From: Candidatus Dadabacteria bacterium
GTDB taxonomy: Bacteria; Desulfobacterota_D; UBA1144; Nemesobacterales; UBA2774
Length of the DNA: 33,097 nucleotides
NCBI GenBank assembly: GCA_020849425.1
Contig: JADLGH010000024.1
Coordinates: 1-33,097, forward strand
Direction of reading: 5' to 3'
Shown: positions 8,615 through 18,489 of the stretch, one piece after another
Numbering within the stretch: position 1 is the stretch's first letter
How the letters are laid out: each line of letters opens with the position of its first letter
The notes under the pieces: generated by a model
Seen by the model: only the letters and a program-made list of their open reading frames with translations
Told to the model about the DNA's origin: nothing
The model's database searches: none
Position numbers and translations under genes: made by a program

Positions 8615-9889
8615 ATGAAAAAACTAAGGGAAATAAACGAAAAGATATCTCAAAACCGCGAGAGTCTTGAATCATGGGCGCTCGGCAAGGCCGAGAAGGA
8701 ATTCATTCCGCTCTATTCCTCGGTCGATCTTCGCATATCCGATTACAAGATAGCCCCCGTGGATACGAATATCTTCCCGGCGGGGTTCAACAACCTGTCC
8801 CCGGAATCGAGGGACAGGGCGTCCGGGCTGTTCAAGGCCTACTTCGGTCAAAAGCACCCGAACGTGAGGAACATCACGATTATCCCCGAGCTGCACACGA
8901 GGAACCCCTATTACTGGGAAAACGTCTCCGTTCTGAGGTCAATACTCGTAAAGGTCGGCTATTCGGTGGACATAGGGATAGTCAGCGACGACTTTACTCA
9001 GGACAGCGCGACGTTCAAGGCCCTGAACGGCGAAGACGTCACGGCGTACAAGGTCCAAAAGAAAGACCACAGGGTCTTTACATCGAACTCCGTCCCCGAC
9101 CTTCTCCTTATAAACAACGATTTTTCGGAGAGGTGCCCGAAGTCGCTCAACGACATAATCCAGCCCGTGGAGCCGCCGGTGGAAATCGGCTGGCACACGC
9201 GCCGTAAGAACGTTCATTTCGATTTCTACAACAGGCTCGCACGCGAGGCGGCGGAGATAATCGGCATCGACCCGTGGGTAGTCAGCGTCGAGACCGTGCC
9301 GGTGGAAGGGGTCGATTTCGACGATCCCGCCGACCGCGAAAGGGTAGCCGAGGCGGGCGCCAGAATACTCGACAGGCTGAAAAGGGAATACGAGGCGAGG
9401 GGGGTGAGCGACAAGCCCTACCTCTTCATCAAGAGTAACTCGGGCACTTACGGAATGGCGGTTATAAGCGCCGCGGGGCCGGACGAGATAAGAAACCTCA
9501 ACGCCGAGGGCAGGAAGCGGATGCGCGTGAGCAAGGGCGGAAAGCCCGTCCGCGATATAGTCATACAGGAGGGCATACCGACGACGCTCACCCACGGCTC
9601 CGACTCCGCCGCGGAGCCCGTCTTTTACCTCGTAAACGCCAAGGTCGCGGGGGGCTTCCTGAGGGTCAACAGCGGCAAGAGCGGCCTCGAGAACCTGAAC
9701 ACGCGCGGGATGGAATTCGTTCCCCTGTATTATCACGGCTCCCCGGTCGAAAGCGGGGCCGAGTGCGTAGTCTGCTCGCCCGCGCACGAGCTCGTCTCCT
9801 CCATAGCCAGCATCGCCGCGGGCTACGAGATAGAGGAGATATTGAGAGAGGGCGGATGCAAGGACGACGAAACCGGAGCGCGCGCCTGA
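8615..9889 (+). CDS. gshA: glutamate--cysteine ligase, Acidithiobacillus ferrooxidans type (GshA/PF08886-like)
   Basis: RISDYKIAPVDTNIFPAGFNNL, IIPELHTRNPYYWENV, IKSNSGTYGMAVI, NLNTRGMEFVPLYYHG; recalled family pattern. Confidence 0.8.
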   Translation: MKKLREINEKISQNRESLESWALGKAEKEFIPLYSSVDLRISDYKIAPVDTNIFPAGFNNLSPESRDRASGLFKAYFGQKHPNVRNITIIPELHTRNPYYWENVSVLRSILVKVGYSVDIGIVSDDFTQDSATFKALNGEDVTAYKVQKKDHRVFTSNSVPDLLLINNDFSERCPKSLNDIIQPVEPPVEIGWHTRRKNVHFDFYNRLAREAAEIIGIDPWVVSVETVPVEGVDFDDPADRERVAEAGARILDRLKREYEARGVSDKPYLFIKSNSGTYGMAVISAAGPDEIRNLNAEGRKRMRVSKGGKPVRDIVIQEGIPTTLTHGSDSAAEPVFYLVNAKVAGGFLRVNSGKSGLENLNTRGMEFVPLYYHGSPVESGAECVVCSPAHELVSSIASIAAGYEIEEILREGGCKDDETGARA

Positions 9890-9939
9890 TTCGTTCCTGA
9901 CGCGGCGCGTGACGGTTTCAGCATTCCCGTTACGGGTTT

Positions 9940-11292
9940 CTACTTTTTCGCCAGGTTGAGGGTCCTTCTCAGAAGCACCGTGTATATCGGCTTTCCGCCG
10001 AGACCTTCCGCGACGACCGTCGCCGTAAGGCACGTGATTATGAGCGGAAGTATGAGGAAATAGTTCCCCGTCATTTCTATCGTAAGCGCGATGCCGGTAA
10101 GCGGCGCTCTCACGGTTGCGCAGAAGAGGGCCGCCATTCCGGCCACGGCGAAGGATTCGGGACTTATGTCGACGCCCGGGAAATAGAAGCCCGCGTAGTG
10201 CCCGAACCACATTCCGAAGAGTGTGCCCAGGGCAAGCATCGGGGCGAATATCCCTCCGGGCGCGCCTGAGCCGTAGCTTACCATCGTCGTCCCGAACCTG
10301 GCCGCGAACAGTATCAACAGGACCATCACGGGAAAGGTTCCGGTAAGCGCCCTGGGTATGACAGCGTATCCGCCGCCTATAGTATCGGGGAAAAACCACG
10401 CGAGAAGGCCGATCAGCCCCCCGACCAGAAGGCCCGTCAGGGAAAAGAGATAACCCTTCAGGTTCGCGAAGAAGTCGAGCGTCCTTACGAGAAGGAAGTT
10501 AAAGAGCACACCGAATACCCCGAACACTATTCCGAATACGAGAAAGAGCCAGAGGGAGGAGAGGGCGGGGGCGGAGAGCATCTGCATGGATATATCCGGC
10601 TGCTGGCCCATTATCGCGCGGAGCGCGATATCGGACGCGGCCGACGCCACGAGCACGGCCTGCACCGAGAGGAAGCTGTATTTAAACTCGGGGCGCATCT
10701 CCTCGAAGACGAACAATATGCCCGCGAGCGGGGCGTTGAACGCCGCCGTCAGGCCGCCCGCCGCGCCCGCGGCTATGAGGGCGTGGGAGTCGTCCCTGGA
10801 TACCCTGAAAATGTCGGAGACCATCTTCCCGATGTTCCCGCCCATCTGTATTGTCGGCCCCTCGCGGCCGAGCACCATTCCCCCGCCGAGAGACAAGAGC
10901 CCCCCGATGAATTTTACGGGCAGGACGAGCTTCCACCTTATGGGCCTTACGTCGTCGAGGGCGCCCTCTATCTCGTGGACGCCGCTGCCGCTCGTCTCGG
11001 GCGCGACCCTCCTTACCAGTAGAAACGCCAGGAATACGAGAACCGCGGAAAATAAAACGGACGCCATGACGAGTACGTAGGGCGATTGCGGCAGGCTGTC
11101 CAGGAGCATCTGCCTCAGCCCGCCGATCTTGTCTATCGAGATTTGAAACAGCGCGCCGATAATCCCCGTCAGGGCCCCGGCTATGGCCGCCCAAAAGATG
11201 AGCGGGGTAAATTTTTTTTCAGACGCGAGAAATCTTTTAAGAACCTTCGACAGCCCAGCGCTGCCTGTCTTCCGCTCAGAGTGAATCTCCAT
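9940..11292 (-). CDS. ClC-family chloride channel/transporter
   Basis: GSGVHEIEGAL, GREGPTIQMGGNIG, GSGAPGGIFAPMLALG filter motifs; about 10 hydrophobic segments. Confidence 0.9.
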   Translation of the reverse strand: MEIHSERKTGSAGLSKVLKRFLASEKKFTPLIFWAAIAGALTGIIGALFQISIDKIGGLRQMLLDSLPQSPYVLVMASVLFSAVLVFLAFLLVRRVAPETSGSGVHEIEGALDDVRPIRWKLVLPVKFIGGLLSLGGGMVLGREGPTIQMGGNIGKMVSDIFRVSRDDSHALIAAGAAGGLTAAFNAPLAGILFVFEEMRPEFKYSFLSVQAVLVASAASDIALRAIMGQQPDISMQMLSAPALSSLWLFLVFGIVFGVFGVLFNFLLVRTLDFFANLKGYLFSLTGLLVGGLIGLLAWFFPDTIGGGYAVIPRALTGTFPVMVLLILFAARFGTTMVSYGSGAPGGIFAPMLALGTLFGMWFGHYAGFYFPGVDISPESFAVAGMAALFCATVRAPLTGIALTIEMTGNYFLILPLIITCLTATVVAEGLGGKPIYTVLLRRTLNLAKK

Positions 11293-11370
11293 CCATTCCT
11301 CCGGGGGTCAAACAATAAATTATAATCCGGTATACCCGCTCGCGGCGAGTCCGGGATCGGGGCTTGTCTA

Positions 11371-11796
11371 TCAGGCCGTAACGTCGCGGTACGAGATTAT
11401 TTTCGAAGGGGTTATCCTGACGAGCACCTCGCCCTCCCCGGAATTCCTCTTCCCGAAAGCCTCGGCCTTCGCCTGTCCCATGTACCTTGCCGCTATCCGC
11501 TTTGCCCAGTGGTAGAGCTCTTCGGGGTCTTCGGACAGCTCGGCCGTGCCTTCTATCATCACGAAGGAGTAGGGCGGGGCCTGGTCGTCTACGGCCATGC
11601 AGACCCTGGGCTCCCTTTTAATGTTCCTTCCCTTGACCGTTTCGGCCCCGGTCGTGAAAACGAGGCTGTCGCCGTCGAGGTCGTACCACACGGGCACGAC
11701 GTGCGGCGAGCCGTCCTTCCTTACCGTCGCGAGCTTGCCGGTCTTGGTGCCGTCCAGCAGGAATTTCCTTCGTTCGGCGTCATTCATTTCAGGCAT
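11371..11796 (-). CDS. pyridoxamine 5'-phosphate oxidase-fold protein (PPOX class, possibly F420/flavin-dependent)
   Basis: GKLATVRKDGSPHVVPVWYDLDGDSLVFTT, ...GRNIKREPRVCMAVDD.... Confidence 0.75.
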   Translation of the reverse strand: MPEMNDAERRKFLLDGTKTGKLATVRKDGSPHVVPVWYDLDGDSLVFTTGAETVKGRNIKREPRVCMAVDDQAPPYSFVMIEGTAELSEDPEELYHWAKRIAARYMGQAKAEAFGKRNSGEGEVLVRITPSKIISYRDVTA

Positions 11797-11838
11797 GGGT
11801 GCCTCCCGCCCGGGCCTACCGGGACCTGTTTGAACGTT

Positions 11839-13233
11839 CTAACCTTCTTTTTTCCAGGAAGAGATATCTTTTTTCGCCGTCTCTATCATTCCGAGGACAT
11901 TCTCACCGGCCGTCCCGCCGAAGGACTTCCTGTTCCCGACCGAACCTTCGAGCGTGATGTAATCGAAGAGGTCCTCGTCGAAGGTCCTGGAGAACATCTT
12001 GTACTCGGAGATGTGAAGGTTAACGAGCTCCCTTCCTTTCTCTTCGGCGTATCCTACGATCTTCCCCGTAACTTCGTGCGCCTTTCTGAACGGCATTCCC
12101 TTGCGCGTGAGATAGTCCGCGATGTCGGTCGCCGTGATGAAGCCCTCGCCGAGCGCCTTCTCCATGCTCTCCCTTTTGAACTCTATCGTGTGCAGCATTT
12201 CGTGAAGGACGGCGAGGCAGGACTTCACGGTGTCGGCCGCGTCGAACATGGGCTCCTTGTCCTCCTGCATGTCCCTGTTGTAGGAGAAGGGGAGCCCCTT
12301 CATTATCGTGAGTATCGCCACGAGGTCGCCGTAGACGCGGCCCGTTTTCCCGCGTATGAGCTCGGCCATGTCGGGGTTTCTCTTCTGCGGCATTATGCTC
12401 GAGCCCGTAGTGAATTCGTCGCCGAGGTCGACGAAGTCGAATTCCTTCGTAGACCACAGGACGAGCTCCTCGGATATCCTGCTGAGATGCGTCATGAGGT
12501 TCGCCGACACCGATATGAACTCGATTATAAAGTCCCTGTCGCTCACGGTGTCTATGCTGTTCCGGGTCACTTCGGGGAATCCGAGCGCCGAGGCCGTGTG
12601 CTCCCTGTCAATGGGAAACGTCGTCCCCGCCCCCGCGCCGGCGCCGAGCGGCATTACGTTCACCCTCCCGAAGCAGTCTATGTATCTCTCCCTGTCGCGC
12701 CTTAGCATCTCGAAAAGAGCGAGGAGGTGGTGCGAGAGGAGGACGGGCTGCCCTCTCTGGAGGTGAGTATAGAGCGGCAGAACTGTGCCGAAGTTCTTTT
12801 CCGCGAGGTCTACCAACCTTTCCGATATGAGACCCAGGAGCTCTACTATCTCTTCTATTTCTTTTCTGAGGTAGAGCCTCATGTCGAGGGCTATCTGGTC
12901 GTTGCGGCTCCTGCCGGTGTGGATCTTGCCCCCGACCTCGCCTATCTTCTCGATGAGTCTTTTTTCGATGTTGAGGTGGATGTCCTCGTATTCTTCCCTG
13001 AACGGGAATTTCCCGGAATCGATTTCCTTCTCTATCTGCCGGAGCCCCTTTATTATCTTCTCGGCTTCCTTTTCGGGGATGATGCCGTTCGCCGCCATCA
13101 TCCCGGCGTGCGCGACGCTGCCCTCGATGTCTTCCTTGTAGAGCCTTCTGTCGAAGTCTATCGACGCCGAGAATTTTTCGGCCACCTTATGCGTACCCTT
13201 CTTGAACCTTCCCGCCCATGGTTTCTTGATCAC
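11839..13233 (-). CDS. argH: argininosuccinate lyase
   Basis: KPWAGRFKKGTHKVAEKFSASIDFD, HTGRSRNDQIALDMRLY, GSSIMPQKRNPDMAELIRGKTGRVYG. Confidence 0.95.
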   Translation of the reverse strand: MIKKPWAGRFKKGTHKVAEKFSASIDFDRRLYKEDIEGSVAHAGMMAANGIIPEKEAEKIIKGLRQIEKEIDSGKFPFREEYEDIHLNIEKRLIEKIGEVGGKIHTGRSRNDQIALDMRLYLRKEIEEIVELLGLISERLVDLAEKNFGTVLPLYTHLQRGQPVLLSHHLLALFEMLRRDRERYIDCFGRVNVMPLGAGAGAGTTFPIDREHTASALGFPEVTRNSIDTVSDRDFIIEFISVSANLMTHLSRISEELVLWSTKEFDFVDLGDEFTTGSSIMPQKRNPDMAELIRGKTGRVYGDLVAILTIMKGLPFSYNRDMQEDKEPMFDAADTVKSCLAVLHEMLHTIEFKRESMEKALGEGFITATDIADYLTRKGMPFRKAHEVTGKIVGYAEEKGRELVNLHISEYKMFSRTFDEDLFDYITLEGSVGNRKSFGGTAGENVLGMIETAKKDISSWKKEG

Positions 13234-13498
13234 ACTCGGCCTCCGCTTTAAGCCTTTATATTACCGTGATTTCTACGGCCTTAGAATAAGGGGATTGTGA
13301 AACTATATCACGTAAGGGCCGTTAACTTAAGCCGGGGAGCGCCGATTTTCCGGCCTTCAGCGGCGTCCGAAAGCATACGAAACGGAAATCGCAGCGCTCG
13401 CGCTACTCCCGTGCATGCTGATATACTTAATCGTGTTAGCTGCCGCCGCTTCCCGGGCATGTCCGGGGCATGGCGGCTTTAAAACCGGAGGTGACAAA

Positions 13499-14011
13499 AT
13501 GGAAGTATTCGAATGTGTCAAAACGCTTAGCTCTATAAGGAGCTTCGTTACGGGCGACGTTCCCGAGGAGGTAATCGGCGAGGTAATGGAGTCGGGAAGG
13601 CTCGCCCCGAGCGCCCGGAACCAGCAGCCCTGGGAGTTTATTCTCGTTACCGACAGGGGCGTGCTCAAGGGGCTCGAAAAATACTGCACCAGCGGGAAAT
13701 TCGTATCGGAGGCCGCCTTCGCCGTCGTCGTCCTGACGGACCCGTCGAGCAAGTGGCACGAGGTAGACAGCACGCGCGCGGTGCAGAACATGGTGCTTAC
13801 GGCCTGGGGGCGGGGGCTCGGCTCGTGCTGGATAGGGATGATAGACAAAAAGGGACTCGCGCAGTATCTCGGCATCCCGGGCTCGCTCAATATCCTGACC
13901 GTCCTTCCCTTCGGATACTTCGACGATGGGCTCTCGGGTCACGGGAAAAGCCGGAAACCCCCGCACGAGGTATTCCATCTGAACCGGTTCGGTGTGAAGC
14001 CGGGGGATTGA
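13499..14011 (+). CDS. nitroreductase family protein
   Basis: MEVFECVKTLSSIRSFV...GRLAPSARNQQPWEFILV; ATG at 13499 preceded by GGAGGTG, so preferred over the 13415 ORF start. Confidence 0.8.
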   Translation: MEVFECVKTLSSIRSFVTGDVPEEVIGEVMESGRLAPSARNQQPWEFILVTDRGVLKGLEKYCTSGKFVSEAAFAVVVLTDPSSKWHEVDSTRAVQNMVLTAWGRGLGSCWIGMIDKKGLAQYLGIPGSLNILTVLPFGYFDDGLSGHGKSRKPPHEVFHLNRFGVKPGD

Positions 14012-14024
14012 TCGCGCCGGGCGC

Positions 14025-15098
14025 TCAGGGCAGGACGGAGCCCGCGTCGAAGTCGAGGGCCGCCGCGAAGTCCCTCGTGATTATGGCCCGCACCAGCTTC
14101 TTCACGCGTCCCGTGGCGCCCAGGGACCCGACGTGGAAATGGACCGGGAAGCAGAGGTTAAGGAGAAGGCCGAGCCTGTAGTCCCTGACCGCGTCGTCCC
14201 TCGTATAGAGGCCGACGCCGTTTTCGACGATCGTGTCGAGCCATTTGTCCACGACTTCGTAGTGATATTTTCTTCGCTCGGAAACGGGCTCGCTCCCGGC
14301 CGTAAGCCTGGCCACGTCGAAAGCGCCCATGCTCCTTATCGCGAGCTGCCAGTCGATTATAACCACCCAGTCGTCCGAGCCCGGCTTCCCGAATAGGAGG
14401 TTATCGGCCCTGAGGTCGCTGTGAACTATGGTTTTCGGGCGGGAGTTTATCTCGCCGGCCAGCCATGGGGCGTGCCTCCCGAGTTTTTCTCCGAGCTCGA
14501 CCGCGCGCCTGTCGAGGAGCCCCCCGAAGTGCTCGACCAGGGACGGCCATTTTTCTTCGTAGTCCTGCCAGACCGGATTCTCGCAGGGCATCCACTCAAG
14601 CCCGTCGAGCCCGGGGCTGTCCCAGTACCTGGCGTGGAGCTTTCCTATCTCGGCCGTAATTCCGAGCGCCTCTTTCTCGCTTATTCCCCTGACCTGGTCC
14701 CCGGGTCTTAAAGCGCTCATGTCCTCCATGGCCAGCGCATAGGCCGGCGGCTCTATAACGGAGCCGTATATGCGGGGGAGCTTCATCGAAACGCCGGGGG
14801 CGACGTCCCTGTAAAACATTATCTCCCTCGTAAAGGCGTGGAGCTCTTCGCCCGCCTGCCTGTAGGATTCGGATTCGGGCTCGATTTTTATCACGAGCGA
14901 CTCCGGCGCTCCCTCTTCCTTCACGTCGTAAGCCGGGACCGCCTTCACCACGCTGCTCATAAACCCCTCGACCCCGCCCAGGGGCAGTATCCTGAAGTCC
15001 GTTACGCGCGATTTTCGTATGGCGCCGCCTTCTCTCAGTATGCGCGTCAGCCACTCGGGTGTGATCTCGCTTACGTGGAGGGGGTTCTTTATGCTCAT
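14025..15098 (-). CDS. ecdysteroid-kinase-like/CHK-type phosphotransferase
   Basis: LVIKIEPES, LAMEDMS, IVHSDLRADNLLFG, VIIDWQLAIRSMGAFDVARL aminoglycoside-phosphotransferase-fold signatures. Confidence 0.75.
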   Translation of the reverse strand: MSIKNPLHVSEITPEWLTRILREGGAIRKSRVTDFRILPLGGVEGFMSSVVKAVPAYDVKEEGAPESLVIKIEPESESYRQAGEELHAFTREIMFYRDVAPGVSMKLPRIYGSVIEPPAYALAMEDMSALRPGDQVRGISEKEALGITAEIGKLHARYWDSPGLDGLEWMPCENPVWQDYEEKWPSLVEHFGGLLDRRAVELGEKLGRHAPWLAGEINSRPKTIVHSDLRADNLLFGKPGSDDWVVIIDWQLAIRSMGAFDVARLTAGSEPVSERRKYHYEVVDKWLDTIVENGVGLYTRDDAVRDYRLGLLLNLCFPVHFHVGSLGATGRVKKLVRAIITRDFAAALDFDAGSVLP

Positions 15099-15104
15099 GG
15101 ACCG

Positions 15105-16031
15105 CTACTCCTTGCCGCCGGCCTTTATTATGCCGACGCCTCCGTTTATAAAGCCCGAAACCCAGTCTCTTTTGCTGTCGCCGCAGTTCTTGAGAACCCT
15201 TGCGACGCGTTTGGATTTTATGACGTTTACCCTGTACGTCTCGCCCGCGCCGGGGGATATGAAGTCGACGGCGATACCGTCCCTGGTTTTCTTCTCGCGC
15301 TCGAGCGTGAATTCCGAAAGCCCGGTCTTGCCCGTTTCCGTCCTGAGGAAGTATTCCGCCGCCTGGGCCCCGGCGCTGTAGGAGGAGCGTCCGCGAAGGC
15401 TCCTGAGGTCGATCTCGCCGCGAAGGTATTTATCCACCACTTCGTCCGCTCTCTTCCCTTCCCTCACCCTTCCGTAGCATATGCCGTGCGGGAGGCAGAC
15501 GAACGTGGCGGCGAACCTGTGCCCTCCGATGTGATTCGTCTGCCACACGTTCCGCCCGTGAGGACCGGCCGCGGCTTCGAGGTATACGGGCTTTCCGAAC
15601 TTCCCGCAGCACGTGTCGCGCTCGCCGTTCGTGCATACGATTACGAGGGGCTCCTTCCTCTCGTATTTATCGTCCTCGAATACGGAGTCCACGTCCAGCG
15701 AAAGGAGGTCGTCGTAGGAGCCGAGATTTATCTCGTAGAGCTTTGCGTCCGTATCGGACGCGCGCGCAATGAAGAGGCTTATGCCATCGTCCTCCCTGCC
15801 TTTTTGGCTCACGACCTGAAGGCGGGAGCCCTTGACCGCCTTCCCGATCTTCTTCAGCTTCTCCCTGGCCGCCTTTGGAATGGAGCTGTCCTTGTACGCG
15901 TCGCCCGACCACCTGCCCCTGTACTCGATTAGTATCCAGCCGCCCGCCTCGGCCGCCGTGCCGTAAAGCGGCTCGCAGGCGCCGAGTGAGTCCACGGCGC
16001 ATAGGCCGCCCTTTTTTTTGTCCTTGCTCAA
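15105..16031 (-). CDS. sucrase/ferredoxin-like (Suc_Fer/Apd1-like) thioredoxin-fold protein
   Basis: VIVCTNGERDTCCGKFGKPV and NHIGGHRFAATFVCLPHGICYGRV match the C..G..D.CC / GGHRFA...P.G..YGR pattern. Confidence 0.75.
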   Translation of the reverse strand: MSKDKKKGGLCAVDSLGACEPLYGTAAEAGGWILIEYRGRWSGDAYKDSSIPKAAREKLKKIGKAVKGSRLQVVSQKGREDDGISLFIARASDTDAKLYEINLGSYDDLLSLDVDSVFEDDKYERKEPLVIVCTNGERDTCCGKFGKPVYLEAAAGPHGRNVWQTNHIGGHRFAATFVCLPHGICYGRVREGKRADEVVDKYLRGEIDLRSLRGRSSYSAGAQAAEYFLRTETGKTGLSEFTLEREKKTRDGIAVDFISPGAGETYRVNVIKSKRVARVLKNCGDSKRDWVSGFINGGVGIIKAGGKE

Positions 16032-16154
16032 TGCGTCGCGCCTCTCGAATCCTTGTGAATTTTGGTTCTTCCTTCGGCTTGTTTACAAGACGAGAACAAT
16101 CGACGATATTTTACAGCAAAGCAGTGAATATTTAACCCCGGGACCGGTAATCGC

Positions 16155-17108
16155 ATGGAAAGGACCGTAATAGGAATGGACATCGGAGGGACTAACCTCC
16201 GGGGCGCGCTCGTCACCCCGGAGGGCCGCATACTGAAGCGGCTCAGGATCGCGTCCGACGCGGACGACGGTATCGACGCCGTCGTCGATAACATCGTAAA
16301 GCTCGCGGCCGAGCTGGGCGGAGGGGAAGTCCCGGGAATCGGAATAGGGATAGCGGGGGTCATAGACTCCAGGGCGGGCGTCATCACGCAGGCCCCCAAT
16401 ATCGCGAACGTAACGAATTATCCCATACGGGATAACCTCGTCAAAAAGCTCGGCCCGGGGGCGAACGTTATCGTCGAGAACGACGCCAACTGCGCCGCGC
16501 TCGGCGAATGGTGGACAGGCGCGGGGAAGGACGTCTCTTCGCTGGTCATGATAACGCTCGGCACCGGGGTAGGCGGCGGAATCATACTGGGCGGCAGGCT
16601 GTGGAGCGGGGCCGACGGCATGGGAGGGGAGGCCGGCCACATGACTATCTACCCGGACGGCGCGCTCTGTAACTGCGGGAATTACGGCTGCCTCGAAAGC
16701 TACGCCTCGGCGACGGCGGTGAGAAGGATGGTGAGGGAGGCGCTCGCGGAGCCGGGCGTCGAGACCGTCCTCGGGGATATGATCCCCGGGTCGGACCCCG
16801 ACGACATCCCGGAGGTCGTCATGAGCGCCGCTCTCAAGGGCGACGCGGCGTCTATCGATATTTGGGAGCGGTTCGGCGTCGCCCTAGGCATAGGGATGGC
16901 GAGCCTCGTAAACATACTAAACGTCGAGATGATAGTACTCGGCGGAGGGGTCGCCCGTGCGTGGGACATGTTCATAGAACCGGCGCGCGCCGAGCTGAAG
17001 AAGCGGGGCCTGAGAGCCCCGGCGGAGAGGGTCGTGATCGAAAGAGCCCGGCTCAACGGCGACGAAGGCATGCTGGGGGCGGCCTACCTCGCCCTCGGCG
17101 GGCGGTGA
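16155..17108 (+). CDS. ROK-family glucokinase
   Basis: GMDIGGTNLRGALV, VENDANCAALGEWW, GTGVGGGIILGG, CNCGNYGCLESYAS. Confidence 0.9.
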   Translation: MERTVIGMDIGGTNLRGALVTPEGRILKRLRIASDADDGIDAVVDNIVKLAAELGGGEVPGIGIGIAGVIDSRAGVITQAPNIANVTNYPIRDNLVKKLGPGANVIVENDANCAALGEWWTGAGKDVSSLVMITLGTGVGGGIILGGRLWSGADGMGGEAGHMTIYPDGALCNCGNYGCLESYASATAVRRMVREALAEPGVETVLGDMIPGSDPDDIPEVVMSAALKGDAASIDIWERFGVALGIGMASLVNILNVEMIVLGGGVARAWDMFIEPARAELKKRGLRAPAERVVIERARLNGDEGMLGAAYLALGGR

Positions 17109-17118
17109 AGGCGGCGTC

Positions 17119-18489
17119 CTAGAATCGCGGCCTTAGGAGGGTCAGCTTCAAGACCTTTTCCGGTTTTCCTTTTACCTTCGCCCGCTCGCCGATCCTCATC
17201 CCGCCTATCCAGATTATCTCTCCCGCGGAGAGGAATATCGGAACGCGAAGGCGCATGAATGCCGGAACTTTCCTGTCGATGAAGAAATCCTTCACCTTCT
17301 TCCGGCTCTTCATGCCGAGGGGGACGAACCTGTCCCCCGGTTTAAAGCTCCTCACCTCTATAGGAAACTTCACGCTATCTGAATCGAGGTAGACTACGTC
17401 TTCCCTCTCCTCTTCGAGTCCCTTAACGGGAGCCTCTTCTATCTCGACTTCGAGCTCTGGAAAGCTCCATATTCCCGTCGAGGGTATCACGTATGAAAAG
17501 CCTTTTGCCAGATCGTCCTTCGTCGTCACTAGGAAGGAGCCATGCCCCTTAACGACGACGCTCCCCCCCGGAAAGACGGACTCTCCGGACGCCGTCATCG
17601 ACGTCAGGAAGGCGTCCGCCGCGGAGAGGTGGATCGACGACACATTCTTGAGATTCTCCCTCGTTTCGGTGAGCGCGCGCATGAGGACGGCGATTCTCAC
17701 GGTGGAGTGAAGCCGGATATATTTATCGAGGTTTCCCGTGAGCTCACTGCCCTCACGTTTAAAAACCCTCCAGAATCCTTTCCCAGCCTCGCGCGAAATA
17801 AAGTCTTCTTCGAGCCGGAGTATGTCGGCGGTCCGCGCGAGGGTTTCCATTATCTTCGGGTTGTATTCCTTCAGGGCGGGCAGGAGGTCGAGCCTGATCC
17901 TGTTCCTGAGGTAGTCCCTCTCCAGGTTCGTCGAATCGTCTATCCATTCGATCCGGCGTGATTTAAGAAAGCTCTCTATGGCCGCACGGCCCGTCTCGAT
18001 AAGCGGCCTTACGATATATTCCCCGGACACGGGCGGGATGCCCGAGAGCCCCCGAGTCCCGCTCCCGCGAAGGAGCCGCATGAGGACCGTTTCGGCCTGG
18101 TCGTCGAGGGTGTGGGCCGTCGCGATCCTGGACGCCCCGTGCTTTTTCCGCACGTTCTCGAAAAATTCGTACCTCAGCACCCTGGCCGCGTCTTCGAGAG
18201 AGAGCCGGGACTTCTTCCTCAGCGCCGGCGCGTCCGCCTCGCCGAGCTCGAATTCCACGCCGAGGGATTCCGCCACGCCCCGGCTGAATTCAGCGTCGCG
18301 CGCGGCCTCCTTACCGCGTATGCCGTGGTTAAGGTGCGCGGCTAACAGGGTGAGCCTGTAGGCCTTGAGCCCGTGAAGCGCGTACAGGAGACACACGGAG
18401 TCCGCACCGCCCGAGAGGCCGACGACTACCCTGTCCCCCGGCCGGAGCATGTCATATTTCTCGATTGTCTTTCGTACCCGGGAGAGCAT
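17119..18489 (-). CDS. tilS: tRNA(Ile)-lysidine synthetase
   Basis: VVVGLSGGADSVCLLYAL PP-loop, AAHLNHGIRGKEA, ATAHTLDDQAETVLMRLLRGSG. Confidence 0.93.
   Translation of the reverse strand: MLSRVRKTIEKYDMLRPGDRVVVGLSGGADSVCLLYALHGLKAYRLTLLAAHLNHGIRGKEAARDAEFSRGVAESLGVEFELGEADAPALRKKSRLSLEDAARVLRYEFFENVRKKHGASRIATAHTLDDQAETVLMRLLRGSGTRGLSGIPPVSGEYIVRPLIETGRAAIESFLKSRRIEWIDDSTNLERDYLRNRIRLDLLPALKEYNPKIMETLARTADILRLEEDFISREAGKGFWRVFKREGSELTGNLDKYIRLHSTVRIAVLMRALTETRENLKNVSSIHLSAADAFLTSMTASGESVFPGGSVVVKGHGSFLVTTKDDLAKGFSYVIPSTGIWSFPELEVEIEEAPVKGLEEEREDVVYLDSDSVKFPIEVRSFKPGDRFVPLGMKSRKKVKDFFIDRKVPAFMRLRVPIFLSAGEIIWIGGMRIGERAKVKGKPEKVLKLTLLRPRF

Noticed and set aside
8939-10399. 486-aa minus-strand ORF spanning gshA and the ClC gene end
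   Set aside because: Antisense or out of frame to two well-supported genes, Arg/Tyr/Gly-biased translation.
11509-12705. 398-aa plus-strand ORF opposite argH
   Set aside because: Antisense shadow of argininosuccinate lyase and the PPOX-fold gene.
14838-15932. 364-aa plus-strand ORF opposite the Suc_Fer/EcKinase genes
   Set aside because: Antisense shadow; the opposite strand has recognisable motifs and an operon-like arrangement.
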